Assembly: GCA_040902305.1 (NCBI GenBank) | Contig: JBBDXN010000160.1 | Location: forward strand, 1 to 62,921 | Reading direction: 5' to 3' | DNA: 62,921 nucleotides | Source: CAMLFJ01 sp040902305 | GTDB taxonomy: Bacteria; Methylomirabilota; Methylomirabilia; Rokubacteriales; CSP1-6 | Shown here: positions 41,539-50,126 of the stretch, in pieces | Numbering within the stretch: the stretch's first letter is position 1 | How the letters are laid out: each line of letters begins with the position of its first letter | The notes under the pieces: generated by a model | Told to the model about the DNA's origin: nothing | The model's database searches: none | What the model saw: the letters and a program-made list of their open reading frames with translations, nothing else | Translations under genes and position numbers: made by a program

Positions 41539-43443
41539 ATGCCACGCCGAGTGGTCTGGTACCCGGCGGGTTCCCCGGCAGCCGCCCAGCTCCGGGCCCT
41601 CCCCGGCGATCTCGAGGCGCTCCCGCTGTCCCCGGGCGGCCCGCCGCGGCCCGGCCCGGACGAATCCGCGGTGGTGCTGCTGGACCTGACCGCGGGCGAC
41701 ACGCCCGCCACGGCGGCCATGGCGGTGGGAGCGCCCGGTCTGCCGCCCGATGTGCCGGTGGTCGCCCTCGTCGCTCCCGGTACGGCGCCGACGGTACCGT
41801 GCTACGCCTACATCGCCAAGCCGGCCGACCCCGACGTGCTCGCCACCACGCTCCGCAACGCGTGCGATCACGCGCAGGCCCGGCGCGAGGCCGACGCCAC
41901 CCGCCGCGAGCTGCAGGAGCTGAACCAGATCGGCGTCAGCCTCTCCGCCGAGCGGGACACCGATGCGCTCCTCACCCTCATCCTGAGCAAGGCGCGGGCG
42001 ATCACCCACAGCGACGCCGGCTCCGTCTACGTGGTGGAGGACGCGGCGGACGGCAGCCCGCGGCTCCGCTTCAAGCTGGCGCAGAACGACTCGGTGCAGG
42101 TGCCGTTCACCGAGTTCACCTTGCCGATCGACGAGGCCAGCGTGGCCGGGTACGTGGCCCTCACCGGCGCGGTGCTGCAGCTCGACGACGCCTACGTGCC
42201 CCCGGCGGGCTCGCCGTTCCGGGTCAACCGGGAGTTCGACGAGCGGGTGGGTTACCGCACCAAGTCGATGCTCGTGGTCCCGATGACCACGCCGCAGGGG
42301 ACGGTCATCGGCGCGCTCCAGCTCATCAACTGCAAGCGCGATCCGGCCACGGTGTTCCCGACGCCCGCCGACGTGCTCGCCCACGCGATCCCCTACCCGG
42401 CGCGCTTCGGCGATCTGGCCGCCTCCCTCGCCTCGCAGGCCGCGGTGGCGCTGGAGAACAGCCGGCTCTACCAGTCCGTCCAGACGCTCTTCGAGGGCTT
42501 CGTGCAGGCCTCGGTCACCGCGATCGAGTCCCGCGACCCCACCACCTCCGGCCACTCCTTCCGCGTGGCCGACTTCACGGTGACGCTGGCCACCGCGGTC
42601 GACCGCGCCGATCACGGCGTCTTCCGCGACGTCTGCTTCTCGCACGATGAGATGAAGGAGATCCGCTACGCCTCGTTGCTGCACGACTTCGGCAAGGTGG
42701 GCGTGCGCGAGGAAGTGCTGGTCAAGGCCAAGAAGTTGCCGCCGGGCCAGCTCGACCTGATCCGGCAGCGCGGCGAGATCATCCGGCGAGGCCTCGAGCT
42801 GCGCCACGCGCGAGGCAAGACGGGATGGCTGATCGAGCATGGCGGCGAGGGTTTCGGAGACCGCTGCGCGCAGTGGGACGCCGAGCTGGCCGCGGTGCTC
42901 GCGGATCTCGACCAGCACCTGAAGGCGATCGCCGCCGCCAACGAGCCCACCGTGATGCCGGACGACGTCTCCGCCTCGATCCGCGACCTGGCCGTCCACG
43001 CCTACGCGGATCACCTGGGCGAATCGCTGACCTTGATCACGCCGGAGGAAGCCCGCGTGCTGGCCATCCCGCGGGGAAGCCTCACCCCCGAGGAGTACCA
43101 GCAGATCCAGTCTCACGTCGTACACACCTACCAGTTCCTCAAGCAGATCCCGTGGACCAAAGAGCTCCGGCGGGTCCCCGAGATCGCGCGCTCGCATCAC
43201 GAGAAGCTGAACGGCGGCGGCTACCCGGACGGCTGGCGCGCTCCGGACATCCCGGTGCAGACGCGCATGATGACCATCGCCGACATCTTCGACGCGCTGA
43301 CCTCGCGAGACCGTCCCTACAAGCCGGCGGTGCCGATCGAGCGCGCCCTCGACATCCTCGGTCAGGAGCGCCGTGCCGGCGCGCTGGATGGCGAGCTGCT
43401 CCAGCTCTTCATCGCGGTCCGGCCCTGGGAGCGGCCGGCCTGA
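41539..43443 (+). CDS. GAF-HD-GYP signalling protein
   Basis: Predicted cyclic-dinucleotide phosphodiesterase of 634 residues. The N-terminus (about 1-125) looks like a degenerate receiver that ends in the YIAKPADPDVL lysine motif but has no clear phospho-Asp. A helix leads into a GAF domain (about 140-320, VSLSAERDTDALLTLILSKA, VVPMTTPQGTVIGALQLINC). The HD-GYP domain follows (TSGHSFRVADFTVTLA, LLHDFGKVGVREEVL and HHEKLNGGGYPDGW), with an insert of about 130 residues between the HD and GYP parts. The start ATG 41539 is supported by a promoter placed for a leaderless message. Confidence 0.87.
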   Translation: MPRRVVWYPAGSPAAAQLRALPGDLEALPLSPGGPPRPGPDESAVVLLDLTAGDTPATAAMAVGAPGLPPDVPVVALVAPGTAPTVPCYAYIAKPADPDVLATTLRNACDHAQARREADATRRELQELNQIGVSLSAERDTDALLTLILSKARAITHSDAGSVYVVEDAADGSPRLRFKLAQNDSVQVPFTEFTLPIDEASVAGYVALTGAVLQLDDAYVPPAGSPFRVNREFDERVGYRTKSMLVVPMTTPQGTVIGALQLINCKRDPATVFPTPADVLAHAIPYPARFGDLAASLASQAAVALENSRLYQSVQTLFEGFVQASVTAIESRDPTTSGHSFRVADFTVTLATAVDRADHGVFRDVCFSHDEMKEIRYASLLHDFGKVGVREEVLVKAKKLPPGQLDLIRQRGEIIRRGLELRHARGKTGWLIEHGGEGFGDRCAQWDAELAAVLADLDQHLKAIAAANEPTVMPDDVSASIRDLAVHAYADHLGESLTLITPEEARVLAIPRGSLTPEEYQQIQSHVVHTYQFLKQIPWTKELRRVPEIARSHHEKLNGGGYPDGWRAPDIPVQTRMMTIADIFDALTSRDRPYKPAVPIERALDILGQERRAGALDGELLQLFIAVRPWERPA

Positions 43444-43456
43444 GCCCGGCTTGCGG

Positions 43457-43717
43457 TCAGCTCCCCAGCAGCGCGGCCAGCACACCCCACGACGCCACGC
43501 CCAGCAGCATGGCCGCGGCGCCGAACACGTCGACCAGCCGGACTCTCGCCACCTGTTGAGCCTTCAACGCGAAAAAAAGGGGTCTCGCCGCCGCGGCGCG
43601 CGCACGCGAGCCGATCCACACGCGCCGCCGCGCTCCGCGACGCCAGTCGCACGTCCAATCGCGGCGCGTGATCGGCCGCCGCTTCCTGCTCCGTATCGCC
43701 ACTGCTCCCCGCCGCAT
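43457..43717 (-). CDS. Small membrane protein downstream of lexA
   Basis: Predicted 86-residue protein with a very basic N-terminal half (RSRKRRPITRR and similar) and a single C-terminal membrane helix (VFGAAAMLLGVASWGVLAAL). An excellent AAAGGAG site lies 7 bp before the ATG, and the gene follows lexA by 12 bp. I do not recognise it. LexA-controlled small membrane proteins that delay division (SidA, YneA, DivS types) are known in other lineages and are one possible role; this is inference from position only. Confidence 0.55.
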   Translation of the reverse strand: MRRGAVAIRSRKRRPITRRDWTCDWRRGARRRVWIGSRARAAAARPLFFALKAQQVARVRLVDVFGAAAMLLGVASWGVLAALLGS

Positions 43718-43729
43718 GACTCGCTCCTT

Positions 43730-44371
43730 TCAGATTTGCCGCATGACGCCGACCACCTTGCCCAGGATGCGGAAGTCGCCGCGTCCCGGCTCCACCACGA
43801 TGGGCTTCATGGTCGGGTGCTCCGGCCGCAGCACCACCGCGCCGCTCTCGCGCGTGAAGCGCTTCACGGTAGCCTCGCCGTCGACCATGGCGGCGACGAT
43901 GTCGCCGCTGCCCGCCGTCTCCTGCTTGCGCACCAGGACCAGGTCGCCGTCCATGATGTGCGCCTCGATCATGCTGTCGCCGCGCACGCGCAGCGCGAAG
44001 ACGTCCTGGCCACCGGTGCCGAGCCACTCCGGCCGCAGCGGGATCGTCTCCTCATGATTCTCCACCGCGGTGATCGGCGCGCCCGCCGCGATGCGCCCCA
44101 GCAATGGAATGCCCGGTGGGATACCCGCCGGCTCCGCCCGCCGACCCCCCTTGTGCCCGGGGAGCACCAGGGTCCGGGAGGCCCGCTTGCCGGTCACCCG
44201 GCGCTCGAGCATGCCCTTGCGCTCCAGCGCCCGCAGGTGGTCGAACGCGGCGCGGGCCGTGAAGCGAAATCGTTCCCCGATCTCCCGCACCGTGGGGGGC
44301 ACGCCGTGTCGCTCGCTGAACACGCGCATGAACTCCAGCACCTCCCGCTGCCGAGCCGTCAGCTCTCTCAC
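43730..44371 (-). CDS. lexA: SOS repressor LexA
   Basis: Self-cleaving SOS repressor of 213 residues from GTG 44371 (GGAGG site). The N-terminal winged helix has LTARQREVLEFMRVFSERHG and PPTVREIGERFRFT. The cleavage site is Ala96-Gly97 in GRIAAGAPI. The serine-lysine dyad is Ser133 (RGDSMIEAHI) and Lys170 (GEATVKRF). RecA filaments on damaged DNA trigger cleavage. A palindrome between the -35 and -10 boxes of its own promoter is the likely operator. Confidence 0.96.
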   Translation of the reverse strand: MRELTARQREVLEFMRVFSERHGVPPTVREIGERFRFTARAAFDHLRALERKGMLERRVTGKRASRTLVLPGHKGGRRAEPAGIPPGIPLLGRIAAGAPITAVENHEETIPLRPEWLGTGGQDVFALRVRGDSMIEAHIMDGDLVLVRKQETAGSGDIVAAMVDGEATVKRFTRESGAVVLRPEHPTMKPIVVEPGRGDFRILGKVVGVMRQI

Positions 44372-44408
44372 CCGGTTTCCTCCGCCCTGGTCATGTCGGC
44401 CTCAACAG

Positions 44409-44438
44409 ATGATAGTCAACACCCGTTGAGCTACACAA
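44409..44438 (-). promoter_or_regulatory. lexA promoter
   Basis: Minus-strand TTGTGT, 18-base spacer, TATCAT (five of six to the -10 consensus). The putative operator lies inside the spacer. Confidence 0.55.
44416..44429. promoter_or_regulatory. Putative LexA operator TCAAC-N4-GTTGA
   Basis: Perfect palindrome with 5-base half-sites and a 4-base spacer, lying exactly between the -35 and -10 boxes of lexA. The geometry is that of the Bacillus-type SOS box (CGAAC-N4-GTTCG), but the half-site differs. A lone TCAAC half-site lies at 44402-44406. Confidence 0.6.
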
Positions 44439-44454
44439 GGAAAAAAAGGGGGGC

Positions 44455-44940
44455 CTAGCCGGCCGGCTCCCAGGGCTCGCAGACCGGGCAGGCCGCATAG
44501 CCAGCCTCGCGGGCCTCGACCACCCTCTTGAAGTAGACCCGCTCGGACTCGGTGATCCGCCGCGCCCAGCTACAGTCGCGCCCGTGGAAGAGCTTGGCGT
44601 TGCGCTGGGCCAGGTACGCCTCCCCTTCCGGGATCGGGGTGGACGGGGCGTCATACGGGTTCAGCACCGACTCCGGCAGCGCGTCGGCGGTCGCCGGCGG
44701 CTCGGCCAAGGGCTCGCCCAAGGTCTCGGAAGCTATCATCGGCGTGGGGTCGGGGATGGGATCCAGCTCGTTGATCTTGAGGTTGGTCTCGATGGTGGAC
44801 CGGAACTCGTCGCTGGCCCGCCGGAACTCGCGCATGGCCCGGCCCAGCGAGCGGCCAAGCTGCGGGAGGTTCTTGGGGCCGAACACGAGCAGGGCGATGA
44901 CGAAGATGAGAGCCAGCTCCTGCAGGCCGATGTCGAACAT
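44455..44940 (-). CDS. TatA/B-like translocase protein with C-terminal Ada-like zinc motif
   Basis: The N-terminal 60 residues are TatA/TatB: a membrane helix (LQELALIFVIALLVFGPKNL) with the FGPKNLP hinge and an amphipathic helix (LGRSLGRAMREFRRASDEF), closest to TatB. An acidic Pro-rich linker (61-105) leads to a second domain, residues 108-158, with His119, Cys123, Cys151 and Cys154 (KLFHGRDCSWARRI, then AGYAACPVCEP). This second part matches the HxxxC-CxxC pattern of the Ada metal-binding motif. The 161-residue length exceeds a plain TatA. The extended -10 box TGATATAGT upstream (44963-44970) may be its promoter. Confidence 0.83.
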   Translation of the reverse strand: MFDIGLQELALIFVIALLVFGPKNLPQLGRSLGRAMREFRRASDEFRSTIETNLKINELDPIPDPTPMIASETLGEPLAEPPATADALPESVLNPYDAPSTPIPEGEAYLAQRNAKLFHGRDCSWARRITESERVYFKRVVEAREAGYAACPVCEPWEPAG

Positions 44941-45070
44941 GGATGGGCGCGCTCAGCCTCCGACTATATCACCCCGCGAGAGAGGCGCCGCGGAGCGCAA
45001 CTCGTGCACGGCCTCGAGCGCCGGGCGCGCCCGCCTTCCCACGCGAAGCGGATCTCCGCCCCGCTTCCCC

Positions 45071-45099
45071 TTGCACCGGCCTTCCACTGAACGCATAAT
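45071..45099 (+). promoter_or_regulatory. Promoter candidate of the FecR-domain gene
   Basis: TTGCAC, 17-base spacer, CATAAT (five of six to the -10 consensus). The leader is about 50 bases. Confidence 0.45.
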
Positions 45100-45157
45100 C
45101 AGTCACTCGATCGCGGGGCCTAGACAAAAAACAGCGTCGGTTACGGAGGCGGGCACG

Positions 45158-47605
45158 ATGAGACGGTGGGCGTGGACGATGGCAGTCGCGGCGTTTTCCG
45201 CATCGGTTCTTCCGCCTCCCGTCGCGGCGCAGACCTCGGACGCGGTCGGCATCGTCACGACCCTGGACGGGCGCGTCACGGTGGCGCGCCCCGCGCTGCC
45301 GAGCCCGCTCGCGCTCAAGTTCAAGGACGACGTGTTCGGGCGCGACCGCATCAGCACCCAGGAGAAGTCCCTCGTCCGGGTGCTGCTGGGCGGCAAGGCC
45401 ATCCTCACCGTGCGAGAGCTGTCGCAGGTGACGATCAGCGAGGAGCCGGGCCGCGCGGTGGTCACCCTGCCCGACGGCAAGGTGGTGCTCGCGGTCGCGA
45501 AGCAGCGGCTGCGGCCGGGCGAGTCCATCGAGATCCGCACCCCGAACGCGGTGGCCGCGGTGCGCGGCAGCATCATGGCCGTCGGCTACGATGCCGCCCT
45601 GGGCGTGACGACGGCCATCTGCGCCTCCGGCAGCTGCACCTACCAGCTCGGGACCGGCCCGACGAACGCGCTCCCGGTCGGGCAGCGCGCCATCAATGGC
45701 CAGCTCAGCCAGGCCTCCGCGGCCGAGGTGAGCGAGGCGGTGACCGTGCAGACGAGCACCCGCGAGTTCACCTCACCGCCGGAGGCCCTCCAGACCACGC
45801 TCATCGAGGGCCAGACCGCCCAGGCCACGCAGGTCGCCCAGTTCGTGAACACCGGGGCGGTCGCTCCGCTCCCGCCGACCGGCACCGGAATTCCGATCTT
45901 GAATCCGGCTACCGCGGCCCCCATCAATTCGACCAGCACCGAGCCTTTCCAGCCGGGGGAGATTCCGGGCAGCCCTTCCAGCGGAACTCCGGGGGACCCG
46001 CTGCCGCCCCCGCCGCCTCCGCCTCCGCCGGGACCGAAGGACGGAGCCGTGGAGAAGATCGTGAACGGCGGCTTCGAGACCAACGCCCTGGCCGGCTGGA
46101 CGCTGGCGGGAGCGGGTGGGGGTGGGGTCGTCACGAGCCTGGGCTCCATCACGCCACCCGAGGGGCAGAACATGGCCCTCATCCACACCGGCGCGGGTGC
46201 GCTCACGGTGTCGGCGAACCCGGGGCTGTTCCCGGGCGCGCCCACCAACGTCACCCAGGGTAGCCGGCTGTCGCAGTCGTTCAACGTTGAAGGGGGTAGC
46301 CTCTTCACGATCAAGGTCAACTACAACTTCATCAGCAACGAGTTTCCAAGTCAGCAGGTCGACGACGTCTTCCGGGTAATGGCCACCAGTCCCTCGGGGG
46401 CCGCGACCCAACTCGCGTTCGAGAGCCGACAGACGTCCGCCTTCCTGACCTCCTCGGAAATCGCCTCCGCGCTCGGGTTCACCACGTCCGGCTCGCATGG
46501 CCGCACCGGCTTCAAGCTCCTGACCACGCAGTGGGTGCCGGAGACCTCGGGCACCGCCACGCTGAGCTTCGACGTCTTCGACCGGTCCGACATCGCCTTC
46601 GACTCCGGGGCGCTGGTCGACGCGGCGTCGGTCATGCAGGACCCGCCTCTGTACTTTCTGCGCCGCGGGGACGTGCTGCAGCGCACCCAGGCCGATCCGC
46701 TGCTGCGCCTGACCAACGCGACGCAGACCTTCGACTCGCTGATGGTGGTCTGCTGCGACGGCCGCGCGACGCTGGCCGGCCCCCTGCTCCACGCGACCGA
46801 CAGCAGTCTCACCGTCCCTTGGAGCCTGCTGGCCGTGATGCAGGGCGGCGCCCTCACCGCGTCGTCGACCGACTCGCTGGCCCGGCTGGACGGAGGCTCC
46901 CACAGCTTCGGGGGCGCGGGTGTCCCGATGTTCGATCTCTACGGCGTGAGCGCCGCGGTGGATCCGGAGACCGGCCTCACCCTCGGCACGCACCGTCCCC
47001 TGCACCATGGCGGCTCGCTGCTGGAGGCCTCCAACACCATCGTGACCGCGACTCAGGCGGTTCGCGTCGACAACGCGCTGCTCGAGGCCAGCGCGCCTCT
47101 GCTGGCGCTCAAGAACGGTAGCCACCTCACCACCGCGACCGACACCGTCCAGCTCTCCTACCAGGCCAAGGTCACGAGCCTCGGCTCGGTGATGAAGCTC
47201 GACCGCAGCGCGCTCACCGTCGCCCGGGGCGCCGCGCTCAGCCTGGCGGGCGGCAGCCTGCTTCGCGTGACCGGCGATCTCTTCAGCCTGACGAATGGCA
47301 GCTCGCTTAGCCTGCTGAGCGGCCCGCTCGTGAGCCTGACCGGCGGGTCGATCCTGAACGTGAACGGGGCGCTGATCGGATTCGGCGGCACCGGCGGCAA
47401 CCTGGTCTCCGTCGCCAACAGCCTCTGCCCGTGCGCCACGATCGGCGGTATTCCGGTCAGCCTGACCGGTGGCGCACTGGCCAGCAACGTGAGCATCACG
47501 GGCGCCATCAAGAACGGTGGCCTCGGGTCGGTGAATCTCGCGCCCAACACGGCCCTCATCCGCGTGGACGGCGCCGGGACCAAGGTCACGATCAGCGGGC
47601 TCTGA
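45158..47605 (+). CDS. FecR-domain surface protein with beta-rich repeats
   Basis: Exported protein of 815 residues from ATG 45158 (GGAGG site). The signal peptide ends near PPVAAQ. A FecR domain follows (about 30-150, DRISTQEKSLVRVLLGGKAI, IRTPNAVAAVRGSIMAVGYD). Then come a Pro-rich hinge (ten prolines around residue 290), a jelly-roll-like module (about 300-490, EKIVNGGFETNALAGWTLAG) and a long C-terminal stretch of short beta repeats rich in LSLTGGS-type turns (about 500-815), probably a beta-solenoid. In other bacteria FecR domains occur in cell-surface and adhesin-like proteins. The convergent TPR-barrel gene could encode its exporter or anchor. Confidence 0.75.
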   Translation: MRRWAWTMAVAAFSASVLPPPVAAQTSDAVGIVTTLDGRVTVARPALPSPLALKFKDDVFGRDRISTQEKSLVRVLLGGKAILTVRELSQVTISEEPGRAVVTLPDGKVVLAVAKQRLRPGESIEIRTPNAVAAVRGSIMAVGYDAALGVTTAICASGSCTYQLGTGPTNALPVGQRAINGQLSQASAAEVSEAVTVQTSTREFTSPPEALQTTLIEGQTAQATQVAQFVNTGAVAPLPPTGTGIPILNPATAAPINSTSTEPFQPGEIPGSPSSGTPGDPLPPPPPPPPPGPKDGAVEKIVNGGFETNALAGWTLAGAGGGGVVTSLGSITPPEGQNMALIHTGAGALTVSANPGLFPGAPTNVTQGSRLSQSFNVEGGSLFTIKVNYNFISNEFPSQQVDDVFRVMATSPSGAATQLAFESRQTSAFLTSSEIASALGFTTSGSHGRTGFKLLTTQWVPETSGTATLSFDVFDRSDIAFDSGALVDAASVMQDPPLYFLRRGDVLQRTQADPLLRLTNATQTFDSLMVVCCDGRATLAGPLLHATDSSLTVPWSLLAVMQGGALTASSTDSLARLDGGSHSFGGAGVPMFDLYGVSAAVDPETGLTLGTHRPLHHGGSLLEASNTIVTATQAVRVDNALLEASAPLLALKNGSHLTTATDTVQLSYQAKVTSLGSVMKLDRSALTVARGAALSLAGGSLLRVTGDLFSLTNGSSLSLLSGPLVSLTGGSILNVNGALIGFGGTGGNLVSVANSLCPCATIGGIPVSLTGGALASNVSITGAIKNGGLGSVNLAPNTALIRVDGAGTKVTISGL

Positions 47606-47627
47606 GCGCGCTGGTCGAGTAGCGACG

Positions 47628-47659
47628 CGGGCCTCTGACGAAAACCCGTCGGAGGCCCG
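47628..47659 (+). terminator. Terminator hairpin after the FecR-domain gene
   Basis: Stem CGGGCCTCTGACG/CGTCGGAGGCCCG, 13 pairs with one T-G wobble and a 6-base loop. A short GTTT follows a few bases later. Confidence 0.6.
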
Positions 47660-47821
47660 TCAGGTTTCGAGGCGTCCGTCCCCCTCCGCCTTAACCCCAT
47701 CCCAGTTTCCCGTGATCTTCCATTGGTTTCCGGCCCCTCGACCGCTGGCAGAGAGATTGCTCTTTGATCGTCCGCCGACGCGCGAGCCTCACCGCGCAGC
47801 CCCTGCAGGGAGAGAAGACCG

Positions 47822-48479
47822 ATGAGCCGCCTGGCCCGCTTCGCCCCGCTGGTCCTCATGCTGGCCGTCTGGCCGGGCATGACCTCCGCCCGGCGCCCTC
47901 GTGGATCTGGTCGGCTCGAGCGCCAGCGTGGCGGGCCGCCTCCTCTCGGCGAGCGGCGGCGCGGTCGTCGATCTGGTCCACGCCAGCGCGCCGCTCCTGA
48001 GCCTCACCCGGGGCGCCACCCTCGCGACCGAGCCCAGCCTCGTCGAGCTATCCGGCGCCGCGGTGAAGCTCAGTCAGATGACGGCGGTCACCGCCAGCAG
48101 CCTCACCATCAAGGGGCACGGCGTGAGCTTGAGCGGCGGCGCGACCATGACCGTGGCGGGCGATCTCTTCCGCATCGCCGGGGGCAGCACGCTCACGCTC
48201 ACCAACGGCGCGCTGCTGAGCCTCACGGGAGGCTCGACCCTCAACATCGCCGGCGCCCTCATCAACTTCGCCGGCACCGGCAACACGCTCTCCATCACGA
48301 ACACGCTCTGCGCCAACGCCGGCTGCGCCATGATCGGCGGCTTGCGGGTCTTCGGCGCCGGAGCGGTGAGCCTCGGCAACACCGCGATCCTGAACCTGGC
48401 CGGGAACACGCTCGACATCAAGCCGGACGCCGCGGTGACCGCGATCACGGCCGGCTCCCAGCTCAAGCAGGGGCCGTGA
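47822..48479 (+). pseudogene. Truncated, frameshifted copy of the FecR-protein repeat region
   Basis: A signal peptide with ribosome site (GGGAGAGAAG, then MSRLARFAPLVLMLAVWPGM) opens in one frame. Around 47890 the reading must shift to continue as PGALVDLVGSSASVAGRLLS and then repeats such as LSLTGGSTLNIAGALINFAG. These align with the C-terminal 130 residues of the preceding protein (LVSLTGGSILNVNGALIGFG). The FecR domain and jelly-roll-like module are absent. It therefore looks like a duplicate that lost its middle and suffered an indel. If the indel is a sequencing error, it would encode an exported mini-protein of about 218 residues. Confidence 0.7.
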
Positions 48480-48488
48480 CGCGCGGCC

Positions 48489-50126
48489 TCAGTACTGCCA
48501 GGACAGCGTGAGCGACCAGACGTTGCGGTTGTAGCTGAAGATGGCCAGGTTGGACTCTGCGACGGTCCGCTGATATTCGGCGGCCAGCGTCAGCGGACAG
48601 GGGGCGGTCGGCGCGCAGCCGATGGAGGTCGGCCCCAGGTTCTTGGCGAGCACCTGCTCGACCCGAACCACGTGGTTCTGCTCGAAGTCCTCCCGCTCCC
48701 GCGTGCTCGGGTTCACCACCGGCAGCAGTGTATTGGCGTGCAGGTAGTGGCGCTGGTGCAGGTCGAAGTCGTACTTGAGCCGCGTGGACCCCCACGGCAG
48801 CGTGTACTGCCCGCCGGCCAGGAAGCGATTGCCCGCATAGGCGTAGTTCCGGCCCTCCGCCTTCTCGTAGTCGAACTGGTAGCCGATCCGGATGTAGTGC
48901 CGGTCCTGGGCGAAGCGGAAGACGTGCGTGAAGCCCACCATCCAGTTCTGCGCGTCGCGGTCCTCGTCCTCGAACTGCCCGGGGGTGGCGTAGAAGTCCT
49001 TGTTCTGGAACCGGCCCAGCACCGTGGTCAGGTGGCTCTGGTTCTCCACCAGGGTCCCGAAGACGGTCGCGGTGTGGCGCTGCAAGAAGTCGTCGCCGCC
49101 GAGCGAGAGGTAGTCCCACGAGTACTGGGTGCCCACCTGGAACGGCATCGCGCCGATCGCCGCCCGGTAGGACAGGGCCCCCGCCACCAGGTGGTTCTGC
49201 ACGTCGAAGTCCGACAGCCCGCTCCGGTTGTTGAGGGTCTGGAAGAACGAGTACGTGACCGTGGACTCCCACGGCCCGGTGCGCAGCCAGGTGTAGTCGA
49301 GCCGGAGACCCGCGAGCTCGCCGGAGGTGGACCGCTTGCCGCGACGGATCGCCTCCGCGATCGGATCGTGACTCGGCTGCGGCAGAACCGTGACGTTGGT
49401 GTCGTAGAGGAAGCCGAAGCGGACCTCGGCGTGGAATCGACGCTCCGCCTCCCGCGCCGAGGCGAGCGAGTCCCGGATGCGCTCGGCCGGGCCGGTGAGC
49501 GCGGAGCCGGTCTGCAGCCGCAGCGCGGCGTCCACCTCCGCCACCGCCTGCTCGGGCAGCCCCAGGATGGCCAGGGTGAGCCCGGAGTAGAACCTCACGA
49601 GCTGCTGGATGTTCGGGTTCTTCGAGGTCTCCGCCCGGAAGGCCTTCAGCGCCCCCTGGTAGTCTTTCTTCCGGTAGCGGATCAGGCCGACGTAGTAGCC
49701 GATGCCTTCGGTCTGGGGGCGCTCGCCGAACACCGCGGTGAGCGGGCCCTCGGCCTGATCGTAGCGCTCGAGCGCAAAGTAGGCCACGCCCAGGAGGAAC
49801 AGGATCGACTGATCGCGCGGGGCGAGCGCCCGGGCCCTCTCCAGCGCTTCCACGGCCTGCTCGGTCTTCTGCTGGGCCATCAGGACCAGGCCCGAGTAGT
49901 AGAGGGCCTCGACGTTCTTGGGGTCCTGGGCCAGGGCTTCCTTGAGATGGGCCAGGGCCTCATCGTACTTCCGGGCATCGTAGGCCAGGATCGCCTGGGC
50001 CACGAACACGTCGGCCTCGGACTGCTGGGCGGCCGCCGGCGTCACCGCCCCCGCCAGGAGGCAGGCATTCGCCAGACAGAGGTCGAGGGCCAGCACCACC
50101 GCCAGGACAGTGCGACGCCTCTTCAC
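48489..50126 (-). CDS. TPR protein with C-terminal outer-membrane beta-barrel (Slam/DUF560-like)
   Basis: Outer-membrane protein of 545 residues. The signal peptide ends near TPAAAQQ. Five or so TPR units occupy residues 40-215 (ILAYDARKYDEALAHLKEAL, VEALYYSGLVLMAQQKTEQA). From about 230 the sequence becomes alternating beta-strands (ERRFHAEVRFGFLYDTNVTV onward) and ends SLTLSWQY with an aromatic residue. This TPR-then-barrel order is that of surface lipoprotein assembly modulators and related exporters. It converges on the FecR-domain genes (9-bp gap), suggesting a substrate-exporter pair; that pairing is inference. Confidence 0.78.
   Translation of the reverse strand: MKRRRTVLAVVLALDLCLANACLLAGAVTPAAAQQSEADVFVAQAILAYDARKYDEALAHLKEALAQDPKNVEALYYSGLVLMAQQKTEQAVEALERARALAPRDQSILFLLGVAYFALERYDQAEGPLTAVFGERPQTEGIGYYVGLIRYRKKDYQGALKAFRAETSKNPNIQQLVRFYSGLTLAILGLPEQAVAEVDAALRLQTGSALTGPAERIRDSLASAREAERRFHAEVRFGFLYDTNVTVLPQPSHDPIAEAIRRGKRSTSGELAGLRLDYTWLRTGPWESTVTYSFFQTLNNRSGLSDFDVQNHLVAGALSYRAAIGAMPFQVGTQYSWDYLSLGGDDFLQRHTATVFGTLVENQSHLTTVLGRFQNKDFYATPGQFEDEDRDAQNWMVGFTHVFRFAQDRHYIRIGYQFDYEKAEGRNYAYAGNRFLAGGQYTLPWGSTRLKYDFDLHQRHYLHANTLLPVVNPSTREREDFEQNHVVRVEQVLAKNLGPTSIGCAPTAPCPLTLAAEYQRTVAESNLAIFSYNRNVWSLTLSWQY

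Noticed and set aside
43554..43570. Second LexA site (GTTGA-N4-TCAAC)
   Set aside because: The half-sites face outward instead of inward, and the segment lies inside the coding frame of the small membrane protein.
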